From Chloroflexota bacterium (GTDB lineage: Bacteria > Chloroflexota > Chloroflexia > Thermomicrobiales > UBA6265), in assembly GCA_019348515.1 (NCBI GenBank), contig JAHWJF010000202.1:1512-6613 (forward strand): 5,102 bases of DNA. The letters are read 5' to 3'. A program made the translations under genes and the position numbers. Shown piece by piece: positions 1 through 5,102 of the stretch. Each line of letters begins with the position of its first letter. Within the stretch, counting starts at the first letter, position 1. The notes under the pieces are model-generated. The model saw only the letters and a program-made list of their open reading frames with translations. It made no database searches and was not told the origin of the DNA.

Positions 1-36
1 AGACCCGCTACCCGGCTGAGACCCGCTACCCGGCTG
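1..36 (-). repeat. 18-bp tandem repeat encoding QPGSGS
   Basis: Two perfect 18-bp copies (1-18 and 19-36) encode QPGSGS twice in the C-terminal region of the exported protein. The first copy touches the window edge, so the array may continue. In-frame, perfectly identical units suggest recent slippage or expansion in a flexible Pro/Gly/Ser tail. Confidence 0.85.
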
Positions 37-450
37 AGACACGTCACCGGCCGGAGGCTCGGCACAACGGCCATCGCTGCCTTTGATCAAGCCTTTGCAG
101 CACGGTTTACCGGCCTTCCGTAGTTGCCCGTCCTCGGCGCATTTGTCGTCGCGCTTTCGATTGCGCTTTCGCTTGTTATCGTCGCCGTTCCCGCCCTTGC
201 GGTTTCGCCGTCCTTGCCTGCCGCCGGACCGTCCGCCTCCGAGGGTTCCTGCCCCGTTTCCACCACCAGCGAATGTGCCCTCGGACGATGCGTCGGTGCG
301 CTTGTCTTTTCCCTCGCCGGCGTGAACTTCCGGGGTCTGGTCCACCAGGGTAAGACCAAGAAGCGCGCCAAGCGCAGCCCTCAGCGTGTAGCGGCGAGAC
401 GCCGAAGTACTGAACAAGCGTGTCAACCGGTCGAACGTAAGATCGTCCAC
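1..450 (-). CDS. Probable Tat-exported basic cysteine-containing small protein (partial, C-terminus off the left edge)
   Basis: I translated this gene by hand. It starts at GTG (448-450) and stays open for 150 codons to the left edge, so its end is not seen. An in-frame TGA lies 10 codons upstream of the GTG, and no ATG lies between; the Shine-Dalgarno at 459-465 fixes the start. Residues 1-13 (VDDLTFDRLTRLF) are followed by a twin-arginine-like motif, SRRYTLR (18-24). A hydrophobic stretch (25-36) and a possible cleavage site after VHA (42-44) follow. The mature part is Gly/Ser/Thr-rich, then very basic (13 Lys/Arg in residues 74-100). A cysteine segment comes next: C104, C117-C118 and C129, spaced C-x12-CC-x10-C. 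The tail carries QPGSGS repeats. Small proteins with a DRLTR...SRR start and a Cys-rich tail are, from memory, common in Thermomicrobia, with no known function. The architecture suggests an exported or wall-associated protein, perhaps disulfide-bonded or binding anions; that is inference. Confidence 0.8.
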   Translation of the reverse strand, partial: MDDLTFDRLTRLFSTSASRRYTLRAALGALLGLTLVDQTPEVHAGEGKDKRTDASSEGTFAGGGNGAGTLGGGRSGGRQGRRNRKGGNGDDNKRKRNRKRDDKCAEDGQLRKAGKPCCKGLIKGSDGRCAEPPAGDVSQPGSGSQPGSGS

Positions 451-458
451 AGTTCGGT

Positions 459-465
459 CCTTCTC
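459..465 (-). promoter_or_regulatory. Shine-Dalgarno site that sets the GTG start of the exported protein
   Basis: On the minus strand the sequence reads GAGAAGG, followed by 8 nt and then GTG at 450-448. No ATG occurs between the upstream in-frame stop and this site, so it is the main evidence for the non-ATG start. Confidence 0.75.
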
Positions 466-476
466 AGCGAAAGCGA

Positions 477-505
477 GTAATATGCGGCTTCACTAAACAT
501 GTGAA
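477..505 (-). promoter_or_regulatory. Probable sigma70-type promoter of the exported protein gene
   Basis: On the minus strand TTCACA (505-500, five of six matches to TTGACA) is separated by exactly 17 bp from TATTAC (482-477, four of six matches to TATAAT). Transcription would begin roughly 20 nt upstream of the GTG, leaving a short leader that just contains the ribosome binding site. This was found by eye and not tested. Confidence 0.45.
489..505. repeat. Small inverted repeat overlapping the -35 box (possible operator)
   Basis: TTCAC (489-493) and GTGAA (501-505) form a perfect 5-bp dyad around a 7-bp centre. It covers the -35 hexamer of the leftward promoter inside the 130-bp divergent intergenic region. 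An operator for a dimeric regulator could look like this, but such a short dyad can also arise by chance. I saw no second copy and no regulator gene nearby. Confidence 0.25.
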
Positions 506-556
506 TTATGCCTTCCTCGGCCGAATTGTGTATGTCGAGGATCGGAGGCGCTTTCT

Positions 557-584
557 GGAAGGAGCCAAGCTGATGACTTCATGA
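557..584 (+). promoter_or_regulatory. Ribosome binding site and three-codon mini-ORF overlapping the amidohydrolase start
   Basis: GGAAGGAG (557-564) is a strong Shine-Dalgarno sequence. The best-spaced start after it is the ATG at 573, 8 nt beyond GGAG. That ATG opens only Met-Thr-Ser and stops at TGA 582-584. The stop overlaps the amidohydrolase ATG (581) as ATGA, the usual form of a termination-reinitiation junction. The amidohydrolase ATG itself is 16 nt from GGAG, which is longer than optimal. Either ribosomes reinitiate here, or the distant ATG is used directly. I saw no convincing rightward promoter between 451 and 560. Confidence 0.4.
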
Positions 585-2230
585 TGACAACAAGCATGCT
601 CCTTATCGCCGGGGGTCGCATCATAGACGGCACCGGCAACCCCTGGTTCTACGGTGACGTCGTCCTTGACGGCGACTCCATTGCCCGTATCGCTCCCGCC
701 GGAAGCGTCTCTCGTACCGGCGCCGAGATCATCGATGCCACCGGGATGGTGCTCTGTCCCGGGTTCATCGATATCCAGTCGCACTCGATCGTGCCGTTTC
801 TCTCGGACCGCCGGTCCCTGTCGAAAATCACCCAGGGCGTGACCACCGAGATCATGGGCGAGGCCTGGACACCATCGCCTTTCGGTGGCCGCATCGAAGA
901 ACCATTTCGCGAATCCTGGCCCTCCATTCCCGGCGACCACGCCGCCTGGCGCGACCTGGTTCGGTCGTGGACCCGCTTTGGTGACTGGCTGGCTTGGCTC
1001 GAGGAGCAGGGCAGCTCGGTCAACGTCGGTTCCTTCATCGGCGGCGGCACGGTTCGCGAGTGGGGCAAAGGTCTCGCTCTCGGCGATGCGACGACCCACG
1101 AGGTTGCGGCGATGACCGCGATGCTGGCCGAGGCGATGGAAGACGGCGCGTTCGGCATCGCCACCGCCTTGATCTACCCGCCCGGGTGTTACGCCGGAAC
1201 GGAGGAGCTTGTCGCGCTCTGCGAGGTCGTGGCGGCTTACCGCGGAGTGCACATCACCCACCTCCGCTCCGAGGAATCCCGATTGCTGGAAGGGCTCGAC
1301 GAGGCGATCGAGATCGCGCGCCGCACCGGCGTGGCGACCGAGATCTACCATCTGAAGGCGGCGGGCCGGCCGAACTGGGAGAAGATGCCCGAGGTCATCC
1401 GCCGCATCGACGCCGCCCGCGCGGACGGTATCGACGTCACCGCCGATATGTATCCGTATGTCGCGGCCGGCACCGGTCTCGCAACCTGCCTGCCCCCGTG
1501 GGCAGAGGCAGACGGGAGGCTCTGGGACAACCTGCGCGATCCCGTCATTCGGGCCCGCATTCGCCAGGCCATGCTGGAGCCCGCCACCGACTGGGAAAAC
1601 CTCGGCGCCAGCGCCGGCCCAGAGGGCGTCATTCTCGCCGGGTTGCGAAAGCCTGAGCACGTGAAATACCTCGGCCGGAGTCTCTCGGACGTCTCGACGG
1701 AACGCGGGCAGGCGTGGGTCGACACCGCCCTCGATCTGCTCGAAGCCGAAGGACAGAACGTCTTCTGCTTCTATTTCGAGATGAGTGAAGACAATCTTCG
1801 CCGGCAGATGCGCCAGCCCTGGATGAAATTCTCGACCGACGCGGGCGGCGTCGACCCCGAGCGTCTCGGCGACGATGGACTGCTGCATCCCCGCGCCTTT
1901 GGCACCTACACCCGAGTCCTCGGTCACTATGCGCGAGATGAAGGTGTCATCCCGCTCGAGGACGCGATTCGCAAGATGACCTCGGCGGTCGCTGACCGGC
2001 TCTACCTCCGCGACCGCGGCCTGCTCAGGGAGGGAATGAAGGCCGACCTCGTCATCTTCGATCCAGTGACCGTCAGGGACCACGCCACGTTCGATAATCC
2101 GCACCAGCTATCGACGGGAATACGGGACGTCTGGGTCAATGGCGTGCCCGTGCTCCGGAATGGAATGCATACCGGCGCCACGCCGGGCCGCTGGGTGCGC
2201 GCACGAACTTCCCGCAATCCTCGATCGTGA
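581..2230 (+). CDS. Amidohydrolase of the D-aminoacylase (N-acyl-D-amino-acid deacylase) family
   Basis: This 549-residue protein belongs to the metal-dependent amidohydrolase superfamily, nearest to the D-aminoacylases, which remove N-acyl groups from D-amino acids. Residues 6-60 form the N-terminal part of the composite beta-sandwich (LLIAGGRIIDGTG). The barrel follows, with PGFIDIQSHS (60-69), SKITQGVTTEIMGE (81-94), HITHLRSEE (224-232), YHLKAAGRPNWEK (256-268), DVTADMYPY (285-293) and the catalytic-type Asp in FSTDAGG (D420). HPRAFGTYTRVLG (436-448) and the C-terminal ADLVIFDP (488-495) and TPGRW (534-538) segments are typical of the family. Two metal-site positions differ from classic enzymes. 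The HxH motif reads Q66-S67-H68, and the GNCG loop that supplies a cysteine ligand reads GEAW (93-96). H227, H257 and D420 remain. No signal peptide is seen, so the enzyme is probably cytoplasmic. Met6 (596) is an alternative start that matches family N-termini but lacks a ribosome site. The substrate cannot be fixed; a dihydropyrimidinase-like or other amidohydrolase role is possible. Confidence 0.85.
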   Translation: MMTTSMLLIAGGRIIDGTGNPWFYGDVVLDGDSIARIAPAGSVSRTGAEIIDATGMVLCPGFIDIQSHSIVPFLSDRRSLSKITQGVTTEIMGEAWTPSPFGGRIEEPFRESWPSIPGDHAAWRDLVRSWTRFGDWLAWLEEQGSSVNVGSFIGGGTVREWGKGLALGDATTHEVAAMTAMLAEAMEDGAFGIATALIYPPGCYAGTEELVALCEVVAAYRGVHITHLRSEESRLLEGLDEAIEIARRTGVATEIYHLKAAGRPNWEKMPEVIRRIDAARADGIDVTADMYPYVAAGTGLATCLPPWAEADGRLWDNLRDPVIRARIRQAMLEPATDWENLGASAGPEGVILAGLRKPEHVKYLGRSLSDVSTERGQAWVDTALDLLEAEGQNVFCFYFEMSEDNLRRQMRQPWMKFSTDAGGVDPERLGDDGLLHPRAFGTYTRVLGHYARDEGVIPLEDAIRKMTSAVADRLYLRDRGLLREGMKADLVIFDPVTVRDHATFDNPHQLSTGIRDVWVNGVPVLRNGMHTGATPGRWVRARTSRNPRS

Positions 2231-2251
2231 GGAGAGAGGATGAGAACCATG

Positions 2252-2278
2252 AAAAAGGGGCGGCCAGTCGGCCGCCCC
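2252..2278 (-). terminator. Rho-independent terminator of the zinc-ribbon gene, between convergent genes
   Basis: GGGGCGGCC (2257-2265) and GGCCGCCCC (2270-2278) form a perfect 9-bp GC stem with a 4-nt loop. The five A residues at 2252-2256 read as a T tract directly after the stem on the minus strand, so this terminates the leftward gene, whose stop is about 20 nt upstream. For the rightward amidohydrolase (stop at 2230) the stem is followed by a C-rich sequence without a T tract. It may therefore only slow or weakly stop rightward transcripts. Confidence 0.85.
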
Positions 2279-2298
2279 CTTCTGGACTGCTTCGTGTC

Positions 2299-2751
2299 CT
2301 AGTAGTTGTAGTTGCGCGGAGGCGCCGCCGTCCGCCGCAACTGGAAGCACTCCCGGCAGTAGACCGGCTTGTCCGAACGAGGCTGGAAGGGAACTTCCGT
2401 GTCCCGGCCACATTCGGAGCACACCGCGGGATACATCTGGCGCGGGCCGCTGGAATAGCCTCCCCCACCACCTGAGGAATACCCGCCACCACCGGAGGAG
2501 TAACCACCACCGCCGGAGGAATACGATCCGCCGCCGCTGTAGTCACTGGAGGAGTACCCTCCACCGCCGCCACTACCACCACCGTATCCCGAGTCGTACC
2601 CTTGCGTGGCGCGCTGCGCCTTGCGGGCCGACCGGCACGATGGACAACGCTGGGGCTCACTGAACCCCCGCTCTGCATAAAACGCCTGCTCGCCGGCCGT
2701 AAACGTAAACGCCTGGCCGCAATCGCGACAGGTGAGCGTGCGATCGCTCAT
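2299..2751 (-). CDS. Double zinc-ribbon protein with Gly/Ser/Tyr-rich linker
   Basis: This 150-residue protein has two four-cysteine zinc motifs. The N-terminal one is C8-x2-C11, 24 residues, C36-x2-C39, within a TLTCRDCGQAFTFTAGEQ-type domain that matches the probable zinc-ribbon family PF13451 as I remember it. Residues 52-102 form a low-complexity linker with YSSGGGG repeats. The C-terminal motif is C111-x2-C114, 17 residues, C132-x2-C135, the CxxC-x17-CxxC domain (PVYCRECF). The protein ends in RNYNY. No signal peptide or membrane segment is visible, so it is likely cytoplasmic. The function is unknown; paired ribbons with a disordered linker would suit nucleic-acid or protein binding, which is inference. 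I chose ATG 2751 because it opens directly on the conserved domain and has GGAGGG (2762-2767) 10 nt upstream. A longer reading from GTG 2841 would add 30 unconserved-looking residues read through a T-rich leader and lacks a ribosome site. Confidence 0.85.
   Translation of the reverse strand: MSDRTLTCRDCGQAFTFTAGEQAFYAERGFSEPQRCPSCRSARKAQRATQGYDSGYGGGSGGGGGYSSSDYSGGGSYSSGGGGYSSGGGGYSSGGGGGYSSGPRQMYPAVCSECGRDTEVPFQPRSDKPVYCRECFQLRRTAAPPRNYNY
2461..2523 (-). repeat. Three 21-bp units encoding YSSGGGG
   Basis: Three imperfect 21-bp units encode YSSGGGG at residues 77-97 of the zinc-ribbon protein. The core GAGGA(A/G)TA recurs every 21 bp, at 2474, 2495 and 2516. A further degenerate Gly/Ser/Tyr tract lies on the higher-coordinate side, up to about 2598. 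The period is a whole number of codons, so copy number could vary without a frameshift. Confidence 0.8.
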
Positions 2752-2797
2752 TCCGCCTGAACCCTCCGCCGCGTCAGCATTGCCGCGGCACCGAACG

Positions 2798-2835
2798 AAA
2801 AAAAGAAAAAGACCAGAGACGTTTCCGGCGGAACG
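2798..2835 (-). promoter_or_regulatory. U-rich run and small hairpin in the zinc-ribbon gene leader
   Basis: On the minus strand CGTTCC and GGAAACG (2835-2820) can pair into a 6-bp stem with one bulged A and a 3-nt loop. Seven T, preceded by C and five T (2810-2798), lie about nine bases further on. This sits inside the transcribed leader predicted from the promoter at 2900-2927. It could be a weak attenuator, an RNA-chaperone site or a standby region. The gap between stem and T run is long for a classical terminator, so no mechanism is claimed. Confidence 0.3.
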
Positions 2836-2899
2836 AGACACGTATTGAGGCCACCGAGAGCCCGACGATCGCGCGCGCAGGGAAATCGTCCGAGACTTG

Positions 2900-2927
2900 A
2901 CTATAGCAATGATCTGTCCACTGTCAA
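2900..2927 (-). promoter_or_regulatory. Strong extended -10 sigma70-type promoter of the zinc-ribbon gene
   Basis: On the minus strand a perfect TTGACA (2927-2922) is followed after 16 bp by TATAGT (2905-2900, five of six matches to TATAAT). A TGC directly precedes the -10 box and makes it an extended -10. Transcription should start near 2893, giving a leader of about 140 nt before ATG 2751. It is the best promoter match in the window and suggests high expression. Confidence 0.7.
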
Positions 2928-2992
2928 GCGGTTTTCATGAATTCTTCTCCAATTCGCGCGGTTTCCAGCCGGTCCATGGCCCCGCGTGCCTG

Positions 2993-3001
2993 TGCTAGGA
3001 T
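2993..3001 (+). promoter_or_regulatory. Possible extended -10 element of the sucCD promoter
   Basis: TGCTAGGAT contains a TGN extension and a TAGGAT hexamer (four of six matches to TATAAT), about 50 nt upstream of sucC. I saw no good -35 box at the usual distance, so the call is weak. The remaining sequence from 2928 to 2992 shows no gene or repeat I can support. Confidence 0.3.
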
Positions 3002-3011
3002 GCCGGAGGCC

Positions 3012-3043
3012 AACGCCCCGTCGCCGGCGTTCTGACGCGAGGA
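3012..3043 (+). promoter_or_regulatory. sucC leader hairpin and ribosome binding site
   Basis: AACGCC (3012-3017) and GGCGTT (3026-3031) form a perfect 6-bp stem with an 8-nt loop, just upstream of the Shine-Dalgarno GAGGA (3039-3043). That site lies 8 nt before the sucC ATG. The hairpin leaves the ribosome site free and may simply protect the 5' end; no T tract follows it. Confidence 0.5.
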
Positions 3044-3051
3044 ATTGATCT

Positions 3052-4188
3052 ATGAATCTGCACGAGCACCAGGCGGCGGAGATTTTCGCAAGTCACGGAA
3101 TCCGCACCAACGGAGGTAACGTCGCCTTCAATCCTCAGGAGGCCGAGACGCTGGCCGAGTCTGCGGCCGGTCCAGTGGTGATCAAAGCCCAGGTCCACAC
3201 CGGTGGTCGCGGCAAGGCGGGCGGCGTCAAACTGGCCCGCACACCGGCGGAAGCCCGTGACGCCGCATCGGCGATTCTTGGCCTCGACATCCGCGGTCAC
3301 ATCGTCCGTAAAGTGCTGGTTGCTCCAGCGGCGGACATCGCCCAGGAGTTCTACCTCGGCGTCACCCTCGATCGCACGCGGCGCCGAAACGTCCTCATGG
3401 CGAGCGCGGAGGGTGGCGTCGACATCGAAGAAGTCGCTCGCGAGCGGCCGGACCGCATCGTTCGCGCGCTCGTCGACCCGTTTCTCGGTCTGCACGCCTG
3501 GCAGGCGCGGCAGGTGGGATTCGCTCTTGGGCTCGCCGCCGATAAGGTGCCCGGGTTTGCCACTCTCGCGCGGCAGCTCTACGACACCTACCTGAACGAA
3601 GATGCGACGCTGGCGGAGATCAACCCGCTGGTCCTGACGGGCAATGGCGAGTGGCTGGCACTGGACGCAAAAATGGCCATTGACGATAACGCCCTCTTCC
3701 GGCATCCCGCGTTCGAATCCCTCCGCGATCTTGACGCCGAAGACCCAACCGAGCTCGACGCGCGTCAATCCGGGATCTCGTTCGTCAAGCTCGACGGCGA
3801 CATTGGCTGCATCGTCAATGGAGCTGGATTGGCCATGGCGACCATGGACGCGGTGAAGCTCCACGGCGGTGACCCCGCCAACTTCCTCGACGTCGGCGGT
3901 GGCGCTAGCGCCGATCAGGTTGCCAAAGCGTTCAGCCTCGTTACCGCGGACCCGAACGTGCGCGCCATTCTCATCAACATCTTCGGTGGCATCACGCGGG
4001 GCGATGTGGTCGCGCAGGGCATCACAGAAGCGTTGCGGCGAGTCGATGTCCCCGTGCCGATCGTGGTCCGCCTCTCGGGGACCAATGCGGAGGAAGGCCA
4101 GCGCATTCTATCCGAGGCGGGTCTGACCGCCAGCCAGAGCATGGATGAGGCGGCCGCCGAGGCCGTACGGGCGGCGCACGCGGCATGA
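3052..4188 (+). CDS. sucC: Succinyl-CoA synthetase (ADP/GDP-forming) beta subunit
   Basis: This subunit binds the nucleotide and, with SucD, interconverts succinyl-CoA and succinate in the TCA cycle while making ATP or GTP. The 378 residues align along their whole length with remembered E. coli SucC (about 388 residues). Landmarks are MNLHEHQA (1-8), the ATP-grasp segment VVIKAQVHTGGRGKAGGVK (42-60), EFYLGVTLDR (99-108), and AEINPLV (188-194), whose Glu189 matches the glutamate that meets the phosphohistidine loop. Others are NALFRHP (213-219), GCIVNGAGLAMATMD (252-266), NFLDVGGGA (277-285) and NIFGGITRGD (309-318). The ATP-grasp part covers about residues 1-205 and the CoA-ligase part about 250-375. 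A loop after residue 77 is about seven residues shorter than in E. coli. sucD follows 40 nt later in the same operon. Malate-CoA ligase subunits are homologous, but the closeness to SucC favours this call. Confidence 0.96.
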   Translation: MNLHEHQAAEIFASHGIRTNGGNVAFNPQEAETLAESAAGPVVIKAQVHTGGRGKAGGVKLARTPAEARDAASAILGLDIRGHIVRKVLVAPAADIAQEFYLGVTLDRTRRRNVLMASAEGGVDIEEVARERPDRIVRALVDPFLGLHAWQARQVGFALGLAADKVPGFATLARQLYDTYLNEDATLAEINPLVLTGNGEWLALDAKMAIDDNALFRHPAFESLRDLDAEDPTELDARQSGISFVKLDGDIGCIVNGAGLAMATMDAVKLHGGDPANFLDVGGGASADQVAKAFSLVTADPNVRAILINIFGGITRGDVVAQGITEALRRVDVPVPIVVRLSGTNAEEGQRILSEAGLTASQSMDEAAAEAVRAAHAA

Positions 4189-4212
4189 GCTCGCGGGCGC
4201 GGCAGGGCATGA

Positions 4213-4220
4213 GGGAGGGG
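4213..4220 (+). promoter_or_regulatory. Ribosome binding site that sets the GTG start of sucD
   Basis: GGGAGGGG lies in the 40-nt gap after sucC and ends 8 nt before the GTG at 4229. The ATGs at 4185 and 4209 are not in the sucD frame. The site therefore supports GTG, which also gives the family N-terminus (M)SILVDRDTRV. Confidence 0.8.
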
Positions 4221-4228
4221 TCGTTGCG

Positions 4229-5102
4229 GTGAGCATCCTGGTCGATCGCGACACCCGGGTTTTGGTGCAGGGCATCACCGGCCGGGAAGGCTCCTTCCAT
4301 ACAGAACAAATGGTGGAGTACGGAACGAACGTCGTCTCCGGAGTCACACCAGGAGGCAAAGGCAAGACCGTCGCCGGGGCGCCCGTGTTCGACACCGTGG
4401 CGGACGCGGTTGCCGAGACCGCACCGAATGTGGCAATCATCTTCGTCCCCGCCCGATTCGCTCCCGACGCGATCTATGAGGCGGTCGACAACGGACTCCC
4501 CCTGGTGGTCTGCATCACCGAGGGGATTCCCGTTGCCGACATGGTTCCCGTCTACGCCCACGTCCAGAACCGGGGCTCCCGTTTGCTTGGCCCAAACTGT
4601 CCCGGATTGATTACGCCAGGTGAGGCGAAAGTCGGCATCATGCCCGGATTCATCCACACCCCGGGTCCGGTTGGCGTCGTCTCCCGCTCTGGTACGCTCA
4701 CCTATGAGGTCGTCGACGCCCTCTCACGCGCTGGAATCGGCCAGAGCACAGCCGTCGGTATTGGCGGAGACCCGGTGATCGGCACATCGTTTGTCGATGT
4801 TCTGGCGCTGTTTGAGTCCGACCTCGCGACCGAGGCGATCGTCATGATCGGTGAGATCGGCGGCGCGGACGAAGAGACCGCGGCCAGCTACATCAAGGAG
4901 CACGTCACCAAACCGGTGGTGGGCTTTATCGCCGGTCAGACCGCGCCACCCGGCAAGCGGATGGGTCACGCTGGGGCAATCATCTCCGGCGGCTCCGGCA
5001 CTGCGGCCGAGAAGATGGCCGCGCTCGAGGCCGCCGGGGTCCGCGTCGTCGATCGTCCCTCGGCGGTTCCCGGCGCGATTCAGTCCGCGTTGAAGATCGC
5101 CT
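4229..5102 (+). CDS. sucD: Succinyl-CoA synthetase alpha subunit (partial, C-terminus off the right edge)
   Basis: This subunit binds CoA and carries the histidine that is transiently phosphorylated in the SucCD complex. I translated 291 codons from GTG 4229 to the window edge. E. coli SucD has about 289 residues, so only a few should be missing. Landmarks in order: SILVDRDTRVLVQGITGREG (2-21) with the start of the CoA-binding Rossmann domain, YGTNVVSGVTPGGKG (31-45), PVFDTVADAV (52-61), ITEGIPVADM (96-105) and GPNCPGLITPGE (121-132). Then come VSRSGTLTYE (151-160), GQSTAVGIGGDP (171-182), IVMIGEIGG (204-212), HVTKPVVGFIAG (225-236) and KRMGHAGAI (243-251), whose H247 is the phosphorylated active-site histidine. 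Domains run CoA-binding at about 4-100 and CoA-ligase at about 150-285. The gene shares the sucC operon. Every catalytic landmark is intact, so a functional enzyme is expected. Confidence 0.96.
   Translation, partial: MSILVDRDTRVLVQGITGREGSFHTEQMVEYGTNVVSGVTPGGKGKTVAGAPVFDTVADAVAETAPNVAIIFVPARFAPDAIYEAVDNGLPLVVCITEGIPVADMVPVYAHVQNRGSRLLGPNCPGLITPGEAKVGIMPGFIHTPGPVGVVSRSGTLTYEVVDALSRAGIGQSTAVGIGGDPVIGTSFVDVLALFESDLATEAIVMIGEIGGADEETAASYIKEHVTKPVVGFIAGQTAPPGKRMGHAGAIISGGSGTAAEKMAALEAAGVRVVDRPSAVPGAIQSALKIA

Noticed and set aside
124..480. Rightward 118-codon frame with a hydrophobic, signal-like N-terminus
   Set aside because: It is the opposite strand of the exported protein gene. That gene has a better ribosome site, a promoter and a sensible domain order, and the hydrophobic stretch here mirrors its Lys/Arg-rich codons.
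515..540. CCTCG/CGAGG inverted repeat in the 451-580 intergenic region
   Set aside because: The arms are only 5 bp with a 16-bp gap and no T tract, which is expected by chance in GC-rich DNA.
506..2104. Long leftward open frame of 532 codons opposite the amidohydrolase
   Set aside because: It is antisense to a well-supported enzyme in GC-rich DNA, where such shadows are common. Its translation shows no recognisable domain.
2240..2302. Possible 20-codon rightward peptide after the amidohydrolase, preceded by GGAGAGAGG
   Set aside because: It runs straight through the terminator stem, and the purine-rich sequence abuts the ATG with no proper spacing.
2752..2841. N-terminal extension of the zinc-ribbon protein from GTG 2841
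   Set aside because: The added 30 residues come from the T-rich leader, no ribosome site precedes the GTG, and the conserved domain begins right at ATG 2751.
2897..2925. TTGACT as a rightward -35 box for sucC
   Set aside because: No acceptable -10 hexamer lies about 17 bp downstream, and the same bases are better explained by the leftward promoter.
2995..3864. Leftward open frame of 289 codons opposite sucC
   Set aside because: It lies antisense to a clear sucC and has no recognisable motifs or ribosome site.

Overview
The window looks like ordinary chromosomal DNA from a GC-rich bacterium. Two things suggest the Chloroflexota, perhaps the Thermomicrobia/Sphaerobacter branch. One is a zinc-ribbon protein with a Gly/Ser/Tyr-rich linker. 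The other is a small twin-arginine signal protein that begins with an FDRLTR...SRR segment. This placement rests on remembered family resemblance and was not tested by any search.

Left part (1-580): a leftward gene runs off the left edge (450 to 1). It encodes a probable Tat-exported, strongly basic small protein with four cysteines and a QPGSGS repeat. It starts at GTG behind a good ribosome binding site and a sigma70-type promoter with a small dyad over its -35 box. A 130-bp divergent intergenic region separates it from a rightward gene. Middle (581-2230): a 549-residue amidohydrolase related to D-aminoacylases (N-acyl-D-amino-acid deacylases). Its metal-site motifs differ from the classic enzymes, and its start codon overlaps the stop of a three-codon mini-ORF.

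Centre (2231-3051): the amidohydrolase converges on a leftward 150-residue protein with two zinc ribbons (2751 to 2299). A strong hairpin lies between the two stops, with its T tract oriented for the leftward gene. That gene has a near-consensus extended -10 promoter at 2900-2927 and a leader of about 140 nt carrying a small hairpin and a U-rich run. The 300-bp stretch 2752-3051 also holds the leader of the next operon.

Right part (3052-5102): sucC and sucD, the beta and alpha subunits of succinyl-CoA synthetase, lie in one rightward operon 40 nt apart. sucD starts at GTG and is cut by the right edge only a few residues before its expected end. They form the TCA-cycle enzyme that interconverts succinyl-CoA and succinate with NTP synthesis. 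The other genes show no obvious functional link to it or to one another. I found no RNA genes, insertion sequences, CRISPR arrays or clear signs of recent transfer, and no convincing new multi-gene system. The most unusual items are the two small proteins and the altered metal site of the amidohydrolase.
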